Positions 45,467-57,531 are shown, numbered from the stretch's first letter. The stretch: DNA of 64,000 nt from Galeruca laticollis (GCA_963921935.1 OY998179.1:52434222-52498221), one strand, 5' to 3'. The notes: generated by a model not told the origin, from the letters alone. Program-made: numbers and translations.

Positions 45467-46102
45467 TTATAAAACCTGTGATGCATCCGTAAATGTCTTT
45501 CGTAGAATAGCGCGAATTTCTGTCCATACTTCTGATGCGGGTGTTCTAGCTGTGATAGTAGAGACATATGTTTCCCACGTAGCTCTTTTACTGTCACGTA
45601 TGGCACGCCTTGCTCTTGCACGTGCTCTTTCGAACGATATAGTATTTTCCAATGTGGGTGAACGTTTTAGAGTAGTCAAGGCGTGGTTTTTATCTGCCAC
45701 ATGTTTGGCAACAATGTCATTCCACCAGGGAGTTGATTTAGTACCTTTACGTCCACTTGATCGTGGAACCGATACTTCCGCTGCTGATAAAATCTCACTA
45801 CTGATCAGTTCTGTGCCTCCATTGATATCGATATCAGGCAGCTGTAAGTTTCCTAATTGTTGTCTATACCGATCCCAGTTAGCATTTTTCAATCTCCATC
45901 GTCCGGGCAGTGCTCGTGGGATGAATCGGCCAGCAAATTCAATTGAAATTGGGAAATGATCTGTAAGATGATCTCCCAAACAGTTCCATTGTAGCAATGT
46001 AGATATAACTGGTGAGCATAATGCTAAATCGATAGCTGATAATGAGTTGAATCTTAGGTTTATATAAGTACCCTCACCATTATTCAAGAGAACAAGGTTC
46101 AT
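45467..46102 (-). pseudogene. APE endonuclease C-terminal part of the I-like LINE
   Basis: A 211-codon frame with INLRFNSLSAIDLALCS and LGDHLTDHFPISI (near 45975), the last blocks of the APE-type endonuclease including the D and H of the catalytic HFPI segment, followed by the linker to RT. The N-terminal two thirds of the nuclease are absent because ORF1 is fused directly to this point. Confidence 0.75.
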
Positions 46103-47025
46103 TTCGTGGAGGAGGGGGCTGATTCATGGAGGCTATGGGTTGGGGAATGATAGGTTGAGGGAGGGAGGATGATTCCAATAGATCTTCAACCACCTTCGAT
46201 AGTAGGGGTATTATTCTGGCCAGTATATCGTTAACGTTGGTGTTACTAGTTTGAACAGACTGGGCATACGTTACACCTGCCGTGGGTGTTGTGATTTGGA
46301 CCCTTTTCTTCGCTTCGCGATAAGGAATTCGTTCTTGAATTTCAACTTCCTGGATAGCTTGCTCGATTTTTAGTTGCGGGCATCGTCTTGAGTTAGCTGG
46401 GTGTGGACCTTTACAGTTCACGCATACCTCTGGTTTTTCGCAGTCTGTCTCTGTAGGAGTTGGCTTCCCGCATACACAGATTAGATCTTTCTTACACCAA
46501 GACGACATGTGACCAAAAAGTTGGCATTTCAAACACCTCATTGGGGCAGGAAAATATGGTCGAATTTTCAGGTTGTAGAAAGCTGCTCGAATATTATTAG
46601 GCAGAACTGGTGTATCAAATGTGAGAATATGATTGGGGGTTTCGGTAATAATTCCTCCTCTCTTTGTTTTCATGCGTTTCACTTCAATGACACCTTTATC
46701 TTTAAGGCCTTCTAATATTTCTTCGGTAGTGCAGTTTAGAAAATCTCTACAATACACGACACCTTTGACATTGTTCAACGTACCATGAGGGTTTACTTGT
46801 ACATTGAAGTCTGAGAGTTTGTTAACTTTCATTAATCGTAATGACTGTGCTCGTGAAGAGGAAAACACTGGAATGCCATCTCTCACTTCTCTTGTATTTT
46901 TCGTAGTACCAATCAAACCATACATAACTTGACTGATTAAAAAAGGGCTGACTCAAAAAATCCTCCCCATCCAATCTCTTAATGAGTAAGAACCGAGGGA
47001 CAGGTCCCATCGTCTCTGTATTCAT
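46080..47025 (-). pseudogene. ORF1 (gag-like, CCHC zinc knuckles) of the I-like LINE
   Basis: The probable start is ATG at 47025 (MNTETMGPVPRFLLIKR); one frame change near 46950 leads into the 281-codon frame 46925-46080. Three Cys/His blocks: CLKCQLFGHMSSWC, a degenerate CVCGKPTPTETDC, and CVNCKGPHPANSRRC (46535-46390). Then a REAKKRVQI linker and a proline-rich end. It would coat element RNA. Confidence 0.75.
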
Positions 47026-47581
47026 AGCATTTCATATTTCGTTGTAGTTAGGATTCTCCGTATTTTCTAATTTATTTGAGGTATTCATATGATTCCCACG
47101 AGTTGGGATGTACTGGGTATAACTTTGGTAGTGCACCCTTGCCACAGAGAGGCTTAGTACAACCGAAGGTCGCCTGGTATCCGGAGGAAACAGTTAGCGA
47201 TCAACTACGCATGATCATTCATCTATCGGCACGGTCTCTTCCACCTTAGATTTCGGATTTTTTTATCGCTGGTTGACTCCATCGGGAATCTTCTGTCTGG
47301 GTTACCATACCATAGCCGAGGGTTCCAGTTTTTCGGCGCCGGAAACTCGCCGCTCGTCCCCCATGTCTGGTCAGGACTTGCCAGTGTGTTCGGATGTAAC
47401 TTGGGCATGTTGGATCTTCTACTGGCATTTGTTGGTGCTATCACATCGGCATAGATAGTCCCATTGACCATTTCTGAGCTGTTCTTTAGTTTCATTCCTC
47501 CCTTCTCGTCCTTGCGGCTCGAGGAGGGAGGAAGTTACTCAGCCACTCCACCAACGACAAGGTCTTACAACTCCTAGGAGG

Positions 47582-47582
<1 letters not shown>

Positions 47583-47679
<97 letters not shown>
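47583..47679. repeat. (ATT)n microsatellite, ~97 bp
   Basis: Uninterrupted TTA/ATT triplets at the 5' border of the LINE block. Confidence 0.95.
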
Positions 47680-48867
47680 AAAATCTCAGAACTCTAGTCT
47701 AAATGTTGGATCTAATAAATAATAGGTGAATAGTTTGGACTGTTCTATTGATCTAGGATTTGTTGACTTATTCAACTTAGAATGAGATCACCCTCTAAGC
47801 ATGAATTTTTAACAACGTCATAAGTTTTTCTCAAAATATTTGCGATTTCAATAAGCATCTAATGATTATACAAAAATATAAGTAGAATAGGCCTATACAC
47901 GCAGAACCACTGAAAACCAAATGCGCCTTAGGCTCTACCTAACGGGTGTGAGAACGAGCTTAAGAACTTAATCCTATCACACTTAATTTAAATTCAAAAC
48001 CCAAAAAAATAACAGCAAAATTGTTTCTATTGTTTGGCGGCTCTTTTGTACTTGATGATTTTGTCATCTTACAAGCTCAAGTCATATCACACTGTTAGTA
48101 TTAATTTTTCTAGCTCACCACCCAAAAAAACAACGTTGCAATATAATCTAATACAGTGTGTAAAATTATTTAGTTTAGAATATTTTTTTTATTTTGCATT
48201 TCTGTTGTATTACCAAAAAATTATATTTTACAGACTAAGCGTTAAATAATTCGAAACGTAGCCATACGATCTAATTCTACCAATAAGACCTTTTAACGTG
48301 GACATTGAGATCTAAAGGGACTATACTATATCCCATATTCAGAAACTTTGACGGTGATTATTTTTAAATAATACTTATTTGATGCTTTTCTCCATGGAAA
48401 AAGTACGTAATTAAAAACATAAACTGGTCTGTGAAAGCACGAATCACCCTGTAAACATCAGATATTTTATTTTCGCTAATTTGTACGTTATTTGTATTGA
48501 TATATATGGCAGTACCACCAAAAAATAATTAAGAGGAACTTTTTGGGGACCGTATTAAAAAAGTCGAGATTTTGAAGTTCAACACCTCCGATACACCCCA
48601 ATACAATACAACCCTCCGGTTACCTTCTAGCGAAAAGCCCATCCAATTACTCTCAATTCCATAGACTTTTTAAAACAAACTTTCCTAGTCACTTTAAAAA
48701 AAAATTTTTTTACTAGACACCTTTTCTACCTCCAACTCAGTTTGTCAGTCAACGCGCACTAAACCATCCAGCTTAGCCCTGAAGAGGAAACCTATCCTAC
48801 ACCAGGGCATCACAAGAAAAAAACAACTTCTCCCATCAAAACTCCAATCCAACAAAATTCATTTACG

Positions 48868-48918
<51 letters not shown>

Positions 48919-50902
48919 GAAGTTCAACGCTCTGTATCTCAAAATGGAACCATAGGATAAGGTTGGGCCCATGGAGACTTTTGATCAGGACATCAAACAC
49001 TAGTACATATCAAAAATTCAGACAATTTGATGGTGCTCCCGTTTTCATAAGAGAATTGCGGGGTATTTTGGCGTATGGGCACTTTTTATGTAGCACAGTC
49101 AGTCTCATTATTTGATAGCCATACCTTGTATTATGCGTAATGTTCATTTTAAATACCCTGTATATACATCTATAAGCTTACGCGGCTTCTCAGTGAATGG
49201 CGTTTATCCATAATAAAGAAAGGGGAAGTGCATATCGAATCCGTATACTGTTTTGTCTTTGTTGTGGCAGATATGCCTATCAACAAAGCAGGAATGCTAA
49301 AGTTTAGTGAAACGAATATAACGGTATGTGTTCGAAAATATCGACAGATAGGGAAATGTTGGAATGTGCCGATATACTATTGAAAATACGTCTTCCTTAT
49401 TTCGGGTTCATAAATTTTAAGTGACACAAAAGTGACGATTTTGTGTCGATACATCTAAATGCTTTTAAAAGGAAATTGAATTCAACCAATAAAAAAATAA
49501 AGCTCAAAGTTTCAAGAAAACCAAACTGTTTTTCCATTTGACAGGATTAACTAAGTAATTAATTACGGAGATATCAAATATAGAGTGTTTCGATATTCCA
49601 CCGACAACGCTTTACAGGTAATAGCCCTTGACAAATGATGAAAATTGAGGTAGCAACATAGACCCGTCAAATGCTTAGTAAATTATCTACAGCGTGTTGA
49701 TGTTGGAAAAATAAAATAATAATCTCGCAATATCTCGAAATTTTTGTTCCAAATTCTGTGCATAATTATCTCATTAGAGATCCAAGAGTATACCAAAAGT
49801 TATTCCTCAAATACTTTATCTAGTAGCGTACTGTAAGTGGGAGCATCCCTCCTTTTAACTACGACACTGACTGAATCAATTTTATTTGAATCTGCATTCA
49901 ATTATGTCACAAAAACTTATTAACTTTCATTATGCTATAATCAATAGTTTTCGAAATATTTGGCTTTAGCAGAGAAGCTGCAATACGTTTTTATCGTAAT
50001 TTATTTGACTATTTGAATAATAGTTTATTACATGAAAATAAATAATGTTTACTCATAAGTGATAAGAAACGTGTTGCGGAATAAATGGCCTTTTGAATTA
50101 CTTTAGTTGAAACACGCAAAGTTGCTCGAACCGGCTCTGTGTTAAATTTATGGTCACATCGTATTTGTCGAAACGGCGATAGTGAGTATTAATCGAACGA
50201 TAAGAGTATACGTATCCTACCGTAACGATAAACGTGAATATTTCTTCGGCTGATTTTGTGGGTGCAACCCGATCAAGTTTTGGACTACGAGTCACATTAG
50301 GTGAGTCAGTTTCAGCATATAATTAGTTCATTTTTTTGATCTTTGACCACAACGGAACATATTTGGTCCTTCGAGCACAAAAAGGGTATATAAGGGTTTA
50401 TTTTTAAGGGTATTTGATCTAATTTTTTTTCGGGTTTTTTGTTACTCAAAGTGAACAACTGGAGTTTTTATATAAATGTTATTTTTGATTCTTTTGCATA
50501 GATTCTTCAGCATAAAATACTAAGAGAAAGTGAAAGAGGGTAAAGAATAAACACTGAAAACCAATGTTATTATCGCCTAGTTTGTAATTCGAAAAGTATC
50601 GCTACCGTCGTCTGTTTCTTGCTAACACCACTTGTGCTTCTTTTGTGTTCTCCGTTGATTCGTACGGCGCGCGCAATAGCGCAGAGTTTATTCACGTCGT
50701 ATTTTCGGCAACTTGATAGGTGTAGATATCCATTATCGCTATATTCAATTATTGGATGAGCTAGACCCCTTCTAGAGCGGAAGTCGGCCACCTTGTTTTC
50801 GAAATCAAAGCTGCGCGAGTGACGTCATGCATCATTAGTCATATGTGATCTGTCACGTGTGTGAGCTATTTTTGTTTCCCAAACACATTTGAAACTATTT
50901 AA
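47680..50902. other. Mostly unassigned spacer
   Basis: No gene recognised. Contains the LINE 3' fragment 48584-48917 (separate entry) and short phrases such as ACCCTGTATATA near 49160 typical of mariner-type/MITE sequence. ORFs such as 50570-50791 on - have no motif. Confidence 0.5.
48584..48917 (+). mobile_element. 5'-truncated LINE fragment with (CT)n tail and 11-bp target duplication
   Basis: 334 bp ending in a ~50-bp CT run. The 11-mer TGAAGTTCAAC occurs at 48573-48583 and again at 48918-48928. Its sequence matches, inverted, the 3' part of the LINE at 52543 (shared text around the CT run, CTGAAGAGGAAA-like text, and AAGTGACTAGGAAA-like text). Confidence 0.8.
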
Positions 50903-51365
50903 CATGAGTAATGAGGATAAAATTAACAATCATAAGACGCTACGGAATTCGTGCATGGATGAAATTAGTGTAGTCAGTGGCATTGCTGATAGGGCTAGAG
51001 TTGATAAATACCTTATATCATTATTTAAGGTCAGGTGTCCAGATATTATGAATTGAAAGAGATTTTCTAAAAACATTATAACGATTTATTAATTGTTTAC
51101 TACTTCTGATGCGGTGCCAGAAAGTGAAGATGATGCGAAGTAATCATTTCTTACATAATTTTATAAATTGAAAGCTAGGTATTCAGATTTGTTTAACAAT
51201 GATGCCGTGAATGTCACAACAAATTAATTGAAGGCAACAATGTTACAAAATAAAATTTCGCATATTCGTTTGCCCAAAATTCAGATGAAAAAGTTCAAAG
51301 GAGCCTATAAGGAATTTCGTTCATTTATAGATAATTTCAATTATATAGTACAAAATAATAATATA
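50903..51365 (+). pseudogene. BEL/Pao-type gag relic
   Basis: ATG-initiated MSNEDKINNHKTLRNS, stops near 51055 and 51140, then HIRLPKIQMKKFKGAYKEFRSFIDNFNYIVQNN (51258-51357), which has the LPKI-x-L-x-F-x-G-x-Y-x-x-F-x-SF pattern of BEL/Pao gag (DUF1759-type) proteins. It is cut off by the hairpin beginning at 51365. Confidence 0.6.
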
Positions 51366-51490
51366 TTATACACCAACGTGGTGGAGACTGTTATTATTGA
51401 CCGAGCACCAAGATTATTTTGCGAGGGGCTTTGCCCCGAGCGGAATAAGGTGCAAGGCCTATAAATATCTTCACCACCGTGGTATATATG
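51365..51490. repeat. Imperfect palindrome / hairpin element
   Basis: Outer arms 51365-51402 and 51456-51490, inner arms GCACCAAGATTATTTTGC against its partner, apex GGGGC-TTT-GCCCC. Same design as the hairpins at 4.2, 58.5 and 61.1 kb. Confidence 0.7.
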
Positions 51491-52531
51491 CAATTTCTGC
51501 CACTACTAGCCAAATTTAAGACAAAAGTTTGAAATATTTTTTGTAAAAATGGAGTAACACAGGAATGTAAATGCGCCTTTCTACTAATACATACTTCCAT
51601 ATATTTAGACACAGGGTTTCCTATTTTAAGAGCATTTATTCAAGCCTGTCATCTGTCTAAACACTCTCTCAATTCTAGATTAGTCTGAACCAGAACTTTT
51701 GCTTCATGTTTTCGTGGAAAGCACTGTCTGCATATGTCTTCAAAATGAGATCATTTTGGTCAAGAATCACATTGCGGGACAAAACAATAATGGTTTGGAC
51801 TACTAGAACTATTCATTTTTCAATATATAATATGTATTAGATAAGAAAATCTTTACCAAGCACTTCAGAATTACAATAATTTTGATTTTTATCGAAACCA
51901 TGGCCAAATCCTTCAATGTTTTTCCAAATCGACAATGTACATATATCTAGTATCAAACATCGACACCAGAGGCAGTATCCCTTAATTTTAATTTCCAATA
52001 CATAAGGATTTATTTCTCCTCTGACAGCCGACATTTTAAAAAATCTTGGCACTGACACAGTATACCTAACAAACAGTAGTGCAACTTCAAGGCGGTACCT
52101 TTGAAGTTTAAAGTAACTGTAGGCCATGTTTCCTGGTTAAATGTCAGGTCATAAGACAGCTTTATGGGAACGGCAGAATCGTACTTAAAAATTTCTTTAT
52201 AGTGACAAATCGACAAATGAGGATATTTTCTTAATTTCCGTTCATTAAATGTTGATATATTGTGCCTTATTTAAGTCTATACTTATAAAGACAATTTACA
52301 TAACACTTGTCCACACAAGAGACAATTAACATAAAACGAAATAATGAAAATCACAGATGAAAATGTCGTTAGTGACGTTTTCTTGTTCCTCTGTTCATCG
52401 TGCTGAGTAATGTCAGACGACAAACTGTCAAGTTACTCGAATATCGATACACTCTTTCTTCTTGATTGGTTTAAATATTGTATCCTTAGAACGTGGCGTC
52501 TAGTCTGCGCAGTCAAATCTGCGCGACTTTT
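51491..52531. other. Unassigned spacer
   Basis: Two overlapping minus-strand frames (51837-52127 and 52010-52216) read SYDLTFNQETWPTV and INPYVLEIKIKGYCLWC. They have fairly protein-like composition but I do not recognise a family. Confidence 0.4.
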
Positions 52532-52541
52532 GCTGCCTGTC

Positions 52542-52542
<1 letters not shown>

Positions 52543-52583
<41 letters not shown>

Positions 52584-55503
52584 TTCGTGGATTTTTTTAA
52601 GTTGGGGCTTGTAGTTTTTTATTGGGTTTGTTTTTTGTTTGGAGATTGGCCCTGTTATAGGATTTATTTCCTCTTCAGGGCTGGTTGGGGGTGTTTTTGT
52701 GGGTGGTTTGTGTGCGCGTATTGACTTGGCTTGAGTTTTGGGTGGGGCTGAAAATTCAGGTTTTTAGAGAAGTGTATGGGAGGTAGAGAAAAAAAGTGTA
52801 TAGAAAATTGAAGATTTGTCTGGTTTTGTGGGTGAATTGTGTTTTTTTTCTAGAAATCAACCGGAGGGAGAGGCAGAAACAATCAGCGTCGGATTGGATG
52901 ATTTTTGTGCGAACGTGGTTTTTAAAGGTGTATAGAATGGGAAATTTTTTAGAAGTGTCTGGTAAAGGTAGAAAATGAATAAGACGAACCACGTTGCGTT
53001 GCGTATAATTAATAGAGGTGGATGATTGAAATTGTTGGAAAATGAAAATGTTTTTGGGATAGGGTGTCTCCTATGTCATGAGAGATTAATAAGAAGCGTT
53101 GGGAATGGTTTTTGAAATTTTTGAGTTTAATTTGAAATTTGTTGGAAAAGTGACTAGGAGACATTGAAAGATGTGTGGATGATGTCGGATGGTGGCGACT
53201 GGCTTTTTTCAAATTCGAGGTGAGGAATTTGTTGAAAGGTGTGTTCATCTGCGGTGTGGTATTTTGAATGTGAAAGTTTGAAAAATGTTCTCGATTATTG
53301 AGTTAAATTCTGTATTTACTTATTAAAATGTTGAGATTGAAGATTAATATGACTGTTTAAGATATTGTAATGAGTAGGCTGGCGCCGAAAAACAATAATA
53401 AATCTAAAAACTTCGTCGTACGTCGGCCCATTTGGCTAGCGAATAAATTCACTTTGCTACGGGAAAAAACGTGAAAAACCTGCAGCACCGACGGGGTGGA
53501 TGGGGCTCGCGGATCAAATTGAATCGCTTTCGCTCCTGATGGGAGTGAAAGCAAAGTGAGCACGCCTGCCTATATTTGTTATAGAGCAGTTGTGTCGATA
53601 AAAGGAAGGCATAAGATGGCGAAGTGTATCGGATATGACGTCCCTTGAGTTTGGGATGGCGTTCATGAGCGTGATGATGAAGATTTCGATAAGGATTTTG
53701 GTGTCGGTTGAAAGGTCGTAGGGAGCTGGTGGCTTTTCAAGAGTGACTGGAGCGGTCTCTTGAGGAGTTTTGGGAGTCGCTAGCCTGTGGGGGCAGCGAG
53801 GGTGAAAGGCAGGGTGTGGGCCACCGCATTTAGTACATTTGGGAGTGCCGAACTTGAGGCAATTTTCGGTTCGGTGGCCAGTTTGGCAGCAGGAAGGGCA
53901 TATCGGTTTAGACCGAAAAGAATCAGCGGAATGTCCGGTTTGCGTGCAACGACTGCAATATTTGGGGACTGGGGATAGAGGGTTGGTGTTGGATGGCTCG
54001 CACCCATGTGGGAGACCATGAAATATGAGGCCGGATGTGAGGAACTGTTGATAGTGGCTTTCGGATGTGGTGACGATGCGAAACATCGATGTAGGTTTGT
54101 TGGTGGCCTTGGCGATGATTCGCCAAGTTTTGAGGAATGGGATTTGTTGGTCGTGAAGAATTTCTTCGAATTCTTCGAGGCTGACCGAGGCGTCTACGTT
54201 TCTGCAAACGAGAGTGTAGGTGGGAATGAGGGTTTTGTTGGCCGGGCGGGGTGGACGTTCAGTGGAGCTGAGAACGTTGATGATGGTGTTGTTATCACCA
54301 GTGGAGTTAAGGATTTGTCTCAGAATAGTTGAGACTGACTTTGGGGAGGACGTTTTGAGTAAGGCGGTGCGATTGAAATTTACTTTCAAATAGAGGATAT
54401 GGCCGTGTAGGAGTTCGAAAGTGTTAAGAAGAAGGGAGAGGGATTTTTGTGTGGAGTATTGGGTTGGGAGGTTTCGGAGGTTGAGGGTTTGTATTGGTGT
54501 GTTGTTGGTGTGGGTTAGGAATGTTGATGGGTGTCGGTGTTGTGGTACGAGGTTTGCTTTTTCCGACGAGGGTGAATCCATCCTCGTCGGGAACATGGAG
54601 TTTTTGGATAACTGAGTGTGTAGGGGATAGAGATCTTACAGAGGAAGCGTAAGATCTAGTTGGGGATGTGTATGAGTTGTGTGTGTGTTGTCGTTCAAGT
54701 GTGTATTTAGGAGAGGTTCCTTTTGATGGATTCTGGGAAGGTGTTGAGGAGTGGTGGTTTTTTTTGGAAGTGTGTGTGGAGTTTGTGCTGGATGTGACGG
54801 GTGAGAGAAGAGGGAATTCTTTCTCACAGAGGTTTGATGTTATTGGTTTTGGGGGGGGAGTAGCGTCGGAACCTGTGTGTGTATCTCGGGGAAACAGCGT
54901 GTGTTGAGGGTCGATTGTATTGAGGATATCAAGGACTCCTTGAGAACGTTCAAGGAGTTGTCTGGTTTCGAGTCTGAATTGTTGGTTGTCGCGTAGGATT
55001 CGTTTGTATTCGAGGTCGGTTTGGCTGGAGGGTGTTTTTGCAGCTCTGCTGCTGCGGCGTTGTCTGGAGGACATTTATGGATTGAGTGTGGTAGGATTGG
55101 GATCGAAAGCTAATACCGATAGCGGACGCACTGCCAGAGGGAGTTGCCTCCCCAATTAAAGGTTTCCTGACTCATTAGCTTTCAGGGAGTTTTATATTAC
55201 CTGGATGCTAAATGTCCTTTAATCTTCGGATGATGTGGCTTGCTTATATGTTGGCTGAAAATAAAACAAGATTAAACACTGTTTATTATTTTCATAAATA
55301 GAATTTGTTTCAAGAGAAACAGTTTACACTTCCAAGTGTATTTGAATGAACTGTCGAACTGGTAAGTTCGACAGAACATGTGGTTTGGCGGGGTTTCTTC
55401 GGTGGAGGCGTTCACGGTGCCAGCGGAGTCGCGGTGAATCGGTTTGAATCAGTGACCAATTCTTGCTGTCTCACTTTCCTCAGGCGATGGACTGGCGCTA
55501 CTG
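52543..55503 (-). mobile_element. ORF1-only LINE (no ORF2) with 11-bp target duplication
   Basis: The 11-mer GCTGCCTGTCC is found at 52532-52542 and 55504-55514, exactly outside a 2.96 kb minus-strand element that starts CAGTAGCGCCAGTCC and ends in a (CT)n tail (seen as AG repeats at 52546-52579). The interior has a ~430-bp 5' UTR, a gag-like ORF1 region (55074-53514) and ~970 bp of 3' sequence, but no endonuclease or RT motif in any frame. Size, tail and target duplication show that the copy is complete as inserted rather than interrupted. Confidence 0.8.
53514..55074 (-). pseudogene. ORF1 of the ORF2-less LINE (CCHC zinc-knuckle protein)
   Basis: Two overlapping frames. 55074-54424 begins MSSRQRRSSRAAKTP and is Ser/Thr/Pro-rich, reaching DEDGFTLVGKSKPRT. 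54596-53514 (360 codons) continues with LLLNTFELLHGH, an RRM-like block (TYTLVCRNVDASVSLEEFEEIL ... FRIVTTS) and three Cys/His blocks near 53960-53800: a first with CSRC...GH but Phe in place of the last Cys, then CPSCCQTGHRTENC and CTKCGGPHPAFHPRC. The 170-nt overlap implies one frame change, either a mutation or a programmed shift. Confidence 0.75.
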
Positions 55504-55514
55504 GCTGCCTGTCC

Positions 55515-57378
55515 AAGATGCACTACTATTTATATTTGTAAATCGTGTCACTGGTATATTCAGTCAAAATGTTTGTTGGATAGAGAGTGTTTGAGTTTCC
55601 TTTTTTTTTATTATAGCATTAATTATTATACGAATTAGGTAATTTAATTGTTCAGTAAATTAAAATTAGTCTTGGTAAACGTCCCACTGTGACCCTTCCC
55701 AACTTATTTGAAGTTTGTTCTATCTTCTTTTGTTGTCTTCGATTATATATCAATGAAAAAACTGTGACAAGTGGTATTTGTTCAATTAAAAATACGTGTC
55801 AATGAAAAAGTCGATATTTTTAACAAATTGTATATAATAAATATTTTATCACAACAAACATATATATTATCTGCAAAATGTAATCAATAATCCTATGGTT
55901 AATATTTCACGTTAAATTTTATTAAGTTATTTCCTATTTATTAACTATTTCCATTTATTTTTCAAATCGGTACGCTCATGGCCAAAATATGTAGATTTTG
56001 GAAATATGCGTGCACAGTCAATTTTGCTAATGATTTCTGACTGACATTCGGTACGGTTGAACTAAAAGTCAAAACTGATATATTCTTTCGTAATGTTTTG
56101 CTGTTTCAAACCTTCGAACTTCTATAGTTACCAGCAACTTACAGTTCACAGAAACCGAGAAGAAAGGGGACTTAAGTAGTGATTGCAAGAGCAGGAAAAT
56201 CGATCAAACCTATCACGGTAGGAGGTGTTGGCCTAGTTGACGATTTTTAATTATTTGCTTTTGGTCTCACTTAAAATATATAACCATATTTTTCCCCAAA
56301 TTAAACATTTTAAACATAAATTTTAATTTTATGACATTAATTATTTTCATTTATTGACTTATTTTTTATATTTGTTTATCTTTGGCAAGTTTGTAAAATC
56401 AAAGGAAGGAGCTCAGTATGTCTCAAAATTTTACAATTATAGTTATCGCTATTTATATTGGGATATATGTTTGATAAGTTGAGCAATAATCACTCCTGGG
56501 AATATCTCAACTCTCTTCATTTGTGATCAGGCTGAGATGAAACATACTATTGTTTAGAACATCCACTGTATTCCCCTTAAATTAGGAAGCTATTTCAAGA
56601 TCCCCAAGTTTAGATTTTTGTAATAGTTATGGTGGAGGTATTGAAGTTAGTGTTTTAAAATCTCTTAATAACATTTCTAGTTTCTTCAATTCACACCCAG
56701 AAGTTTATTCGGTATCCACATATACTATTATTGCAAATATGACTCTTGTTTTACCTGAGTTTATCATTTACAAAATTGTGACAAATTCCTTTTTTATAAT
56801 GTTTTTGTCATGAAATATATATTGAATAATATCATTGCCGTTTATAACTATACTTATTTATTGAAATTTCCAATAGTTTCATTTGGCTATAAAAAATTCG
56901 AATTGCTCGTAGATCTATCATGATTTGAAACCAACGTTAATCTGAGACATTAATGAACATAAATATTTTCCTCTCTTTAATAATAACTGTTTATATTTCA
57001 GTTCAAAATCAATCACATGTTACATGATCATTAACCACAATAGATTCCGTCCCAACCTTTTAATCAGCTTGCAAGTGTACATGTGCGGAATTTTTGGTGA
57101 TACAAGGAAGGGAGTGGTACAAATGTCTTTATCTGATTTTGACATATGAAGTGACATTTTTCAAAACTGACTTCCGTTAGCAAACGTCACATTTTTCGTA
57201 ACCAGTTACATAATGGAAATATTATGTAACTGGTGATGAAAAATTAATTTTATCACCAGTTAATAAAAACAAGAGAGAAAAGAAGAAAGTTTAACGTCAT
57301 ATTATAGAAAAATAACAACAACTAGAACTGAAGAGAACTACTAATAATAAGAACAACTATAACAATTCACTTTTCATT
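55515..57378. other. Unassigned AT-rich spacer
   Basis: No coding motif. Holds a perfect 14-bp stem with a 6-nt loop at 57201-57234 (ACCAGTTACATAAT and its complement). Confidence 0.5.
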
Positions 57379-57531
57379 TTATGCATTATAAATATTTATG
57401 ACACAATTTGAACAGTTTGTTTTCATAAGCCAGATCATACACAGATTTAATTTTTCTGGAATCACTGCCAATAATGCACATTGTGTGGCCTCTTCTATTT
57501 CGTTTGGTACATCTGAGTCTGAATCAGCCAT
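57379..57531 (-). pseudogene. Possible N-terminus of a crypton-type tyrosine recombinase
   Basis: A 50-codon ATG-started frame, MADSDSDVPNEIEEATQCA ending VIPEK; after a one-base shift the text KSVYDLAYENKLFKLC follows. The order acidic start, I/LPEKS, Y-x-x-AY-x-x-F resembles the N-terminus of crypton-like recombinase proteins repeated in insect genomes. No catalytic region is present. Confidence 0.35.

Larger units (their letters stand above)
42971..47582 (-). mobile_element. I-like LINE (ORF1, partial EN, RT, RNase H), degenerate
   Basis: Minus-strand non-LTR element: GC-richer 5' region (47582-47026), ORF1 (47025-46080), the C-terminal part of an APE-type endonuclease, RT, RNase H and a C-terminal zinc motif ending near 42990. 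An (ATT)n tract abuts its 5' end at 47583. Presence of both RNase H and an ORF1 with CCHC motifs fits the I superfamily. The 3' end is lost where copy IV begins. Confidence 0.8.

Noticed and set aside
47223..47495. Minus-strand 90-codon frame and a + frame opposite, upstream of LINE ORF1
   Set aside because: They lie in the GC-richer 5' untranslated region of the I-like LINE; frames on both strands and no motif.
51837..52216. Two overlapping minus-strand frames considered as a host exon
   Set aside because: Fairly protein-like text but no family recognised, no splice-site pair fixed; left as unassigned.
52546..52579. (AG)n run considered as a promoter GAGA element
   Set aside because: It is the reverse complement of the LINE (CT)n tail, and the 11-bp target duplication lies directly beyond it.
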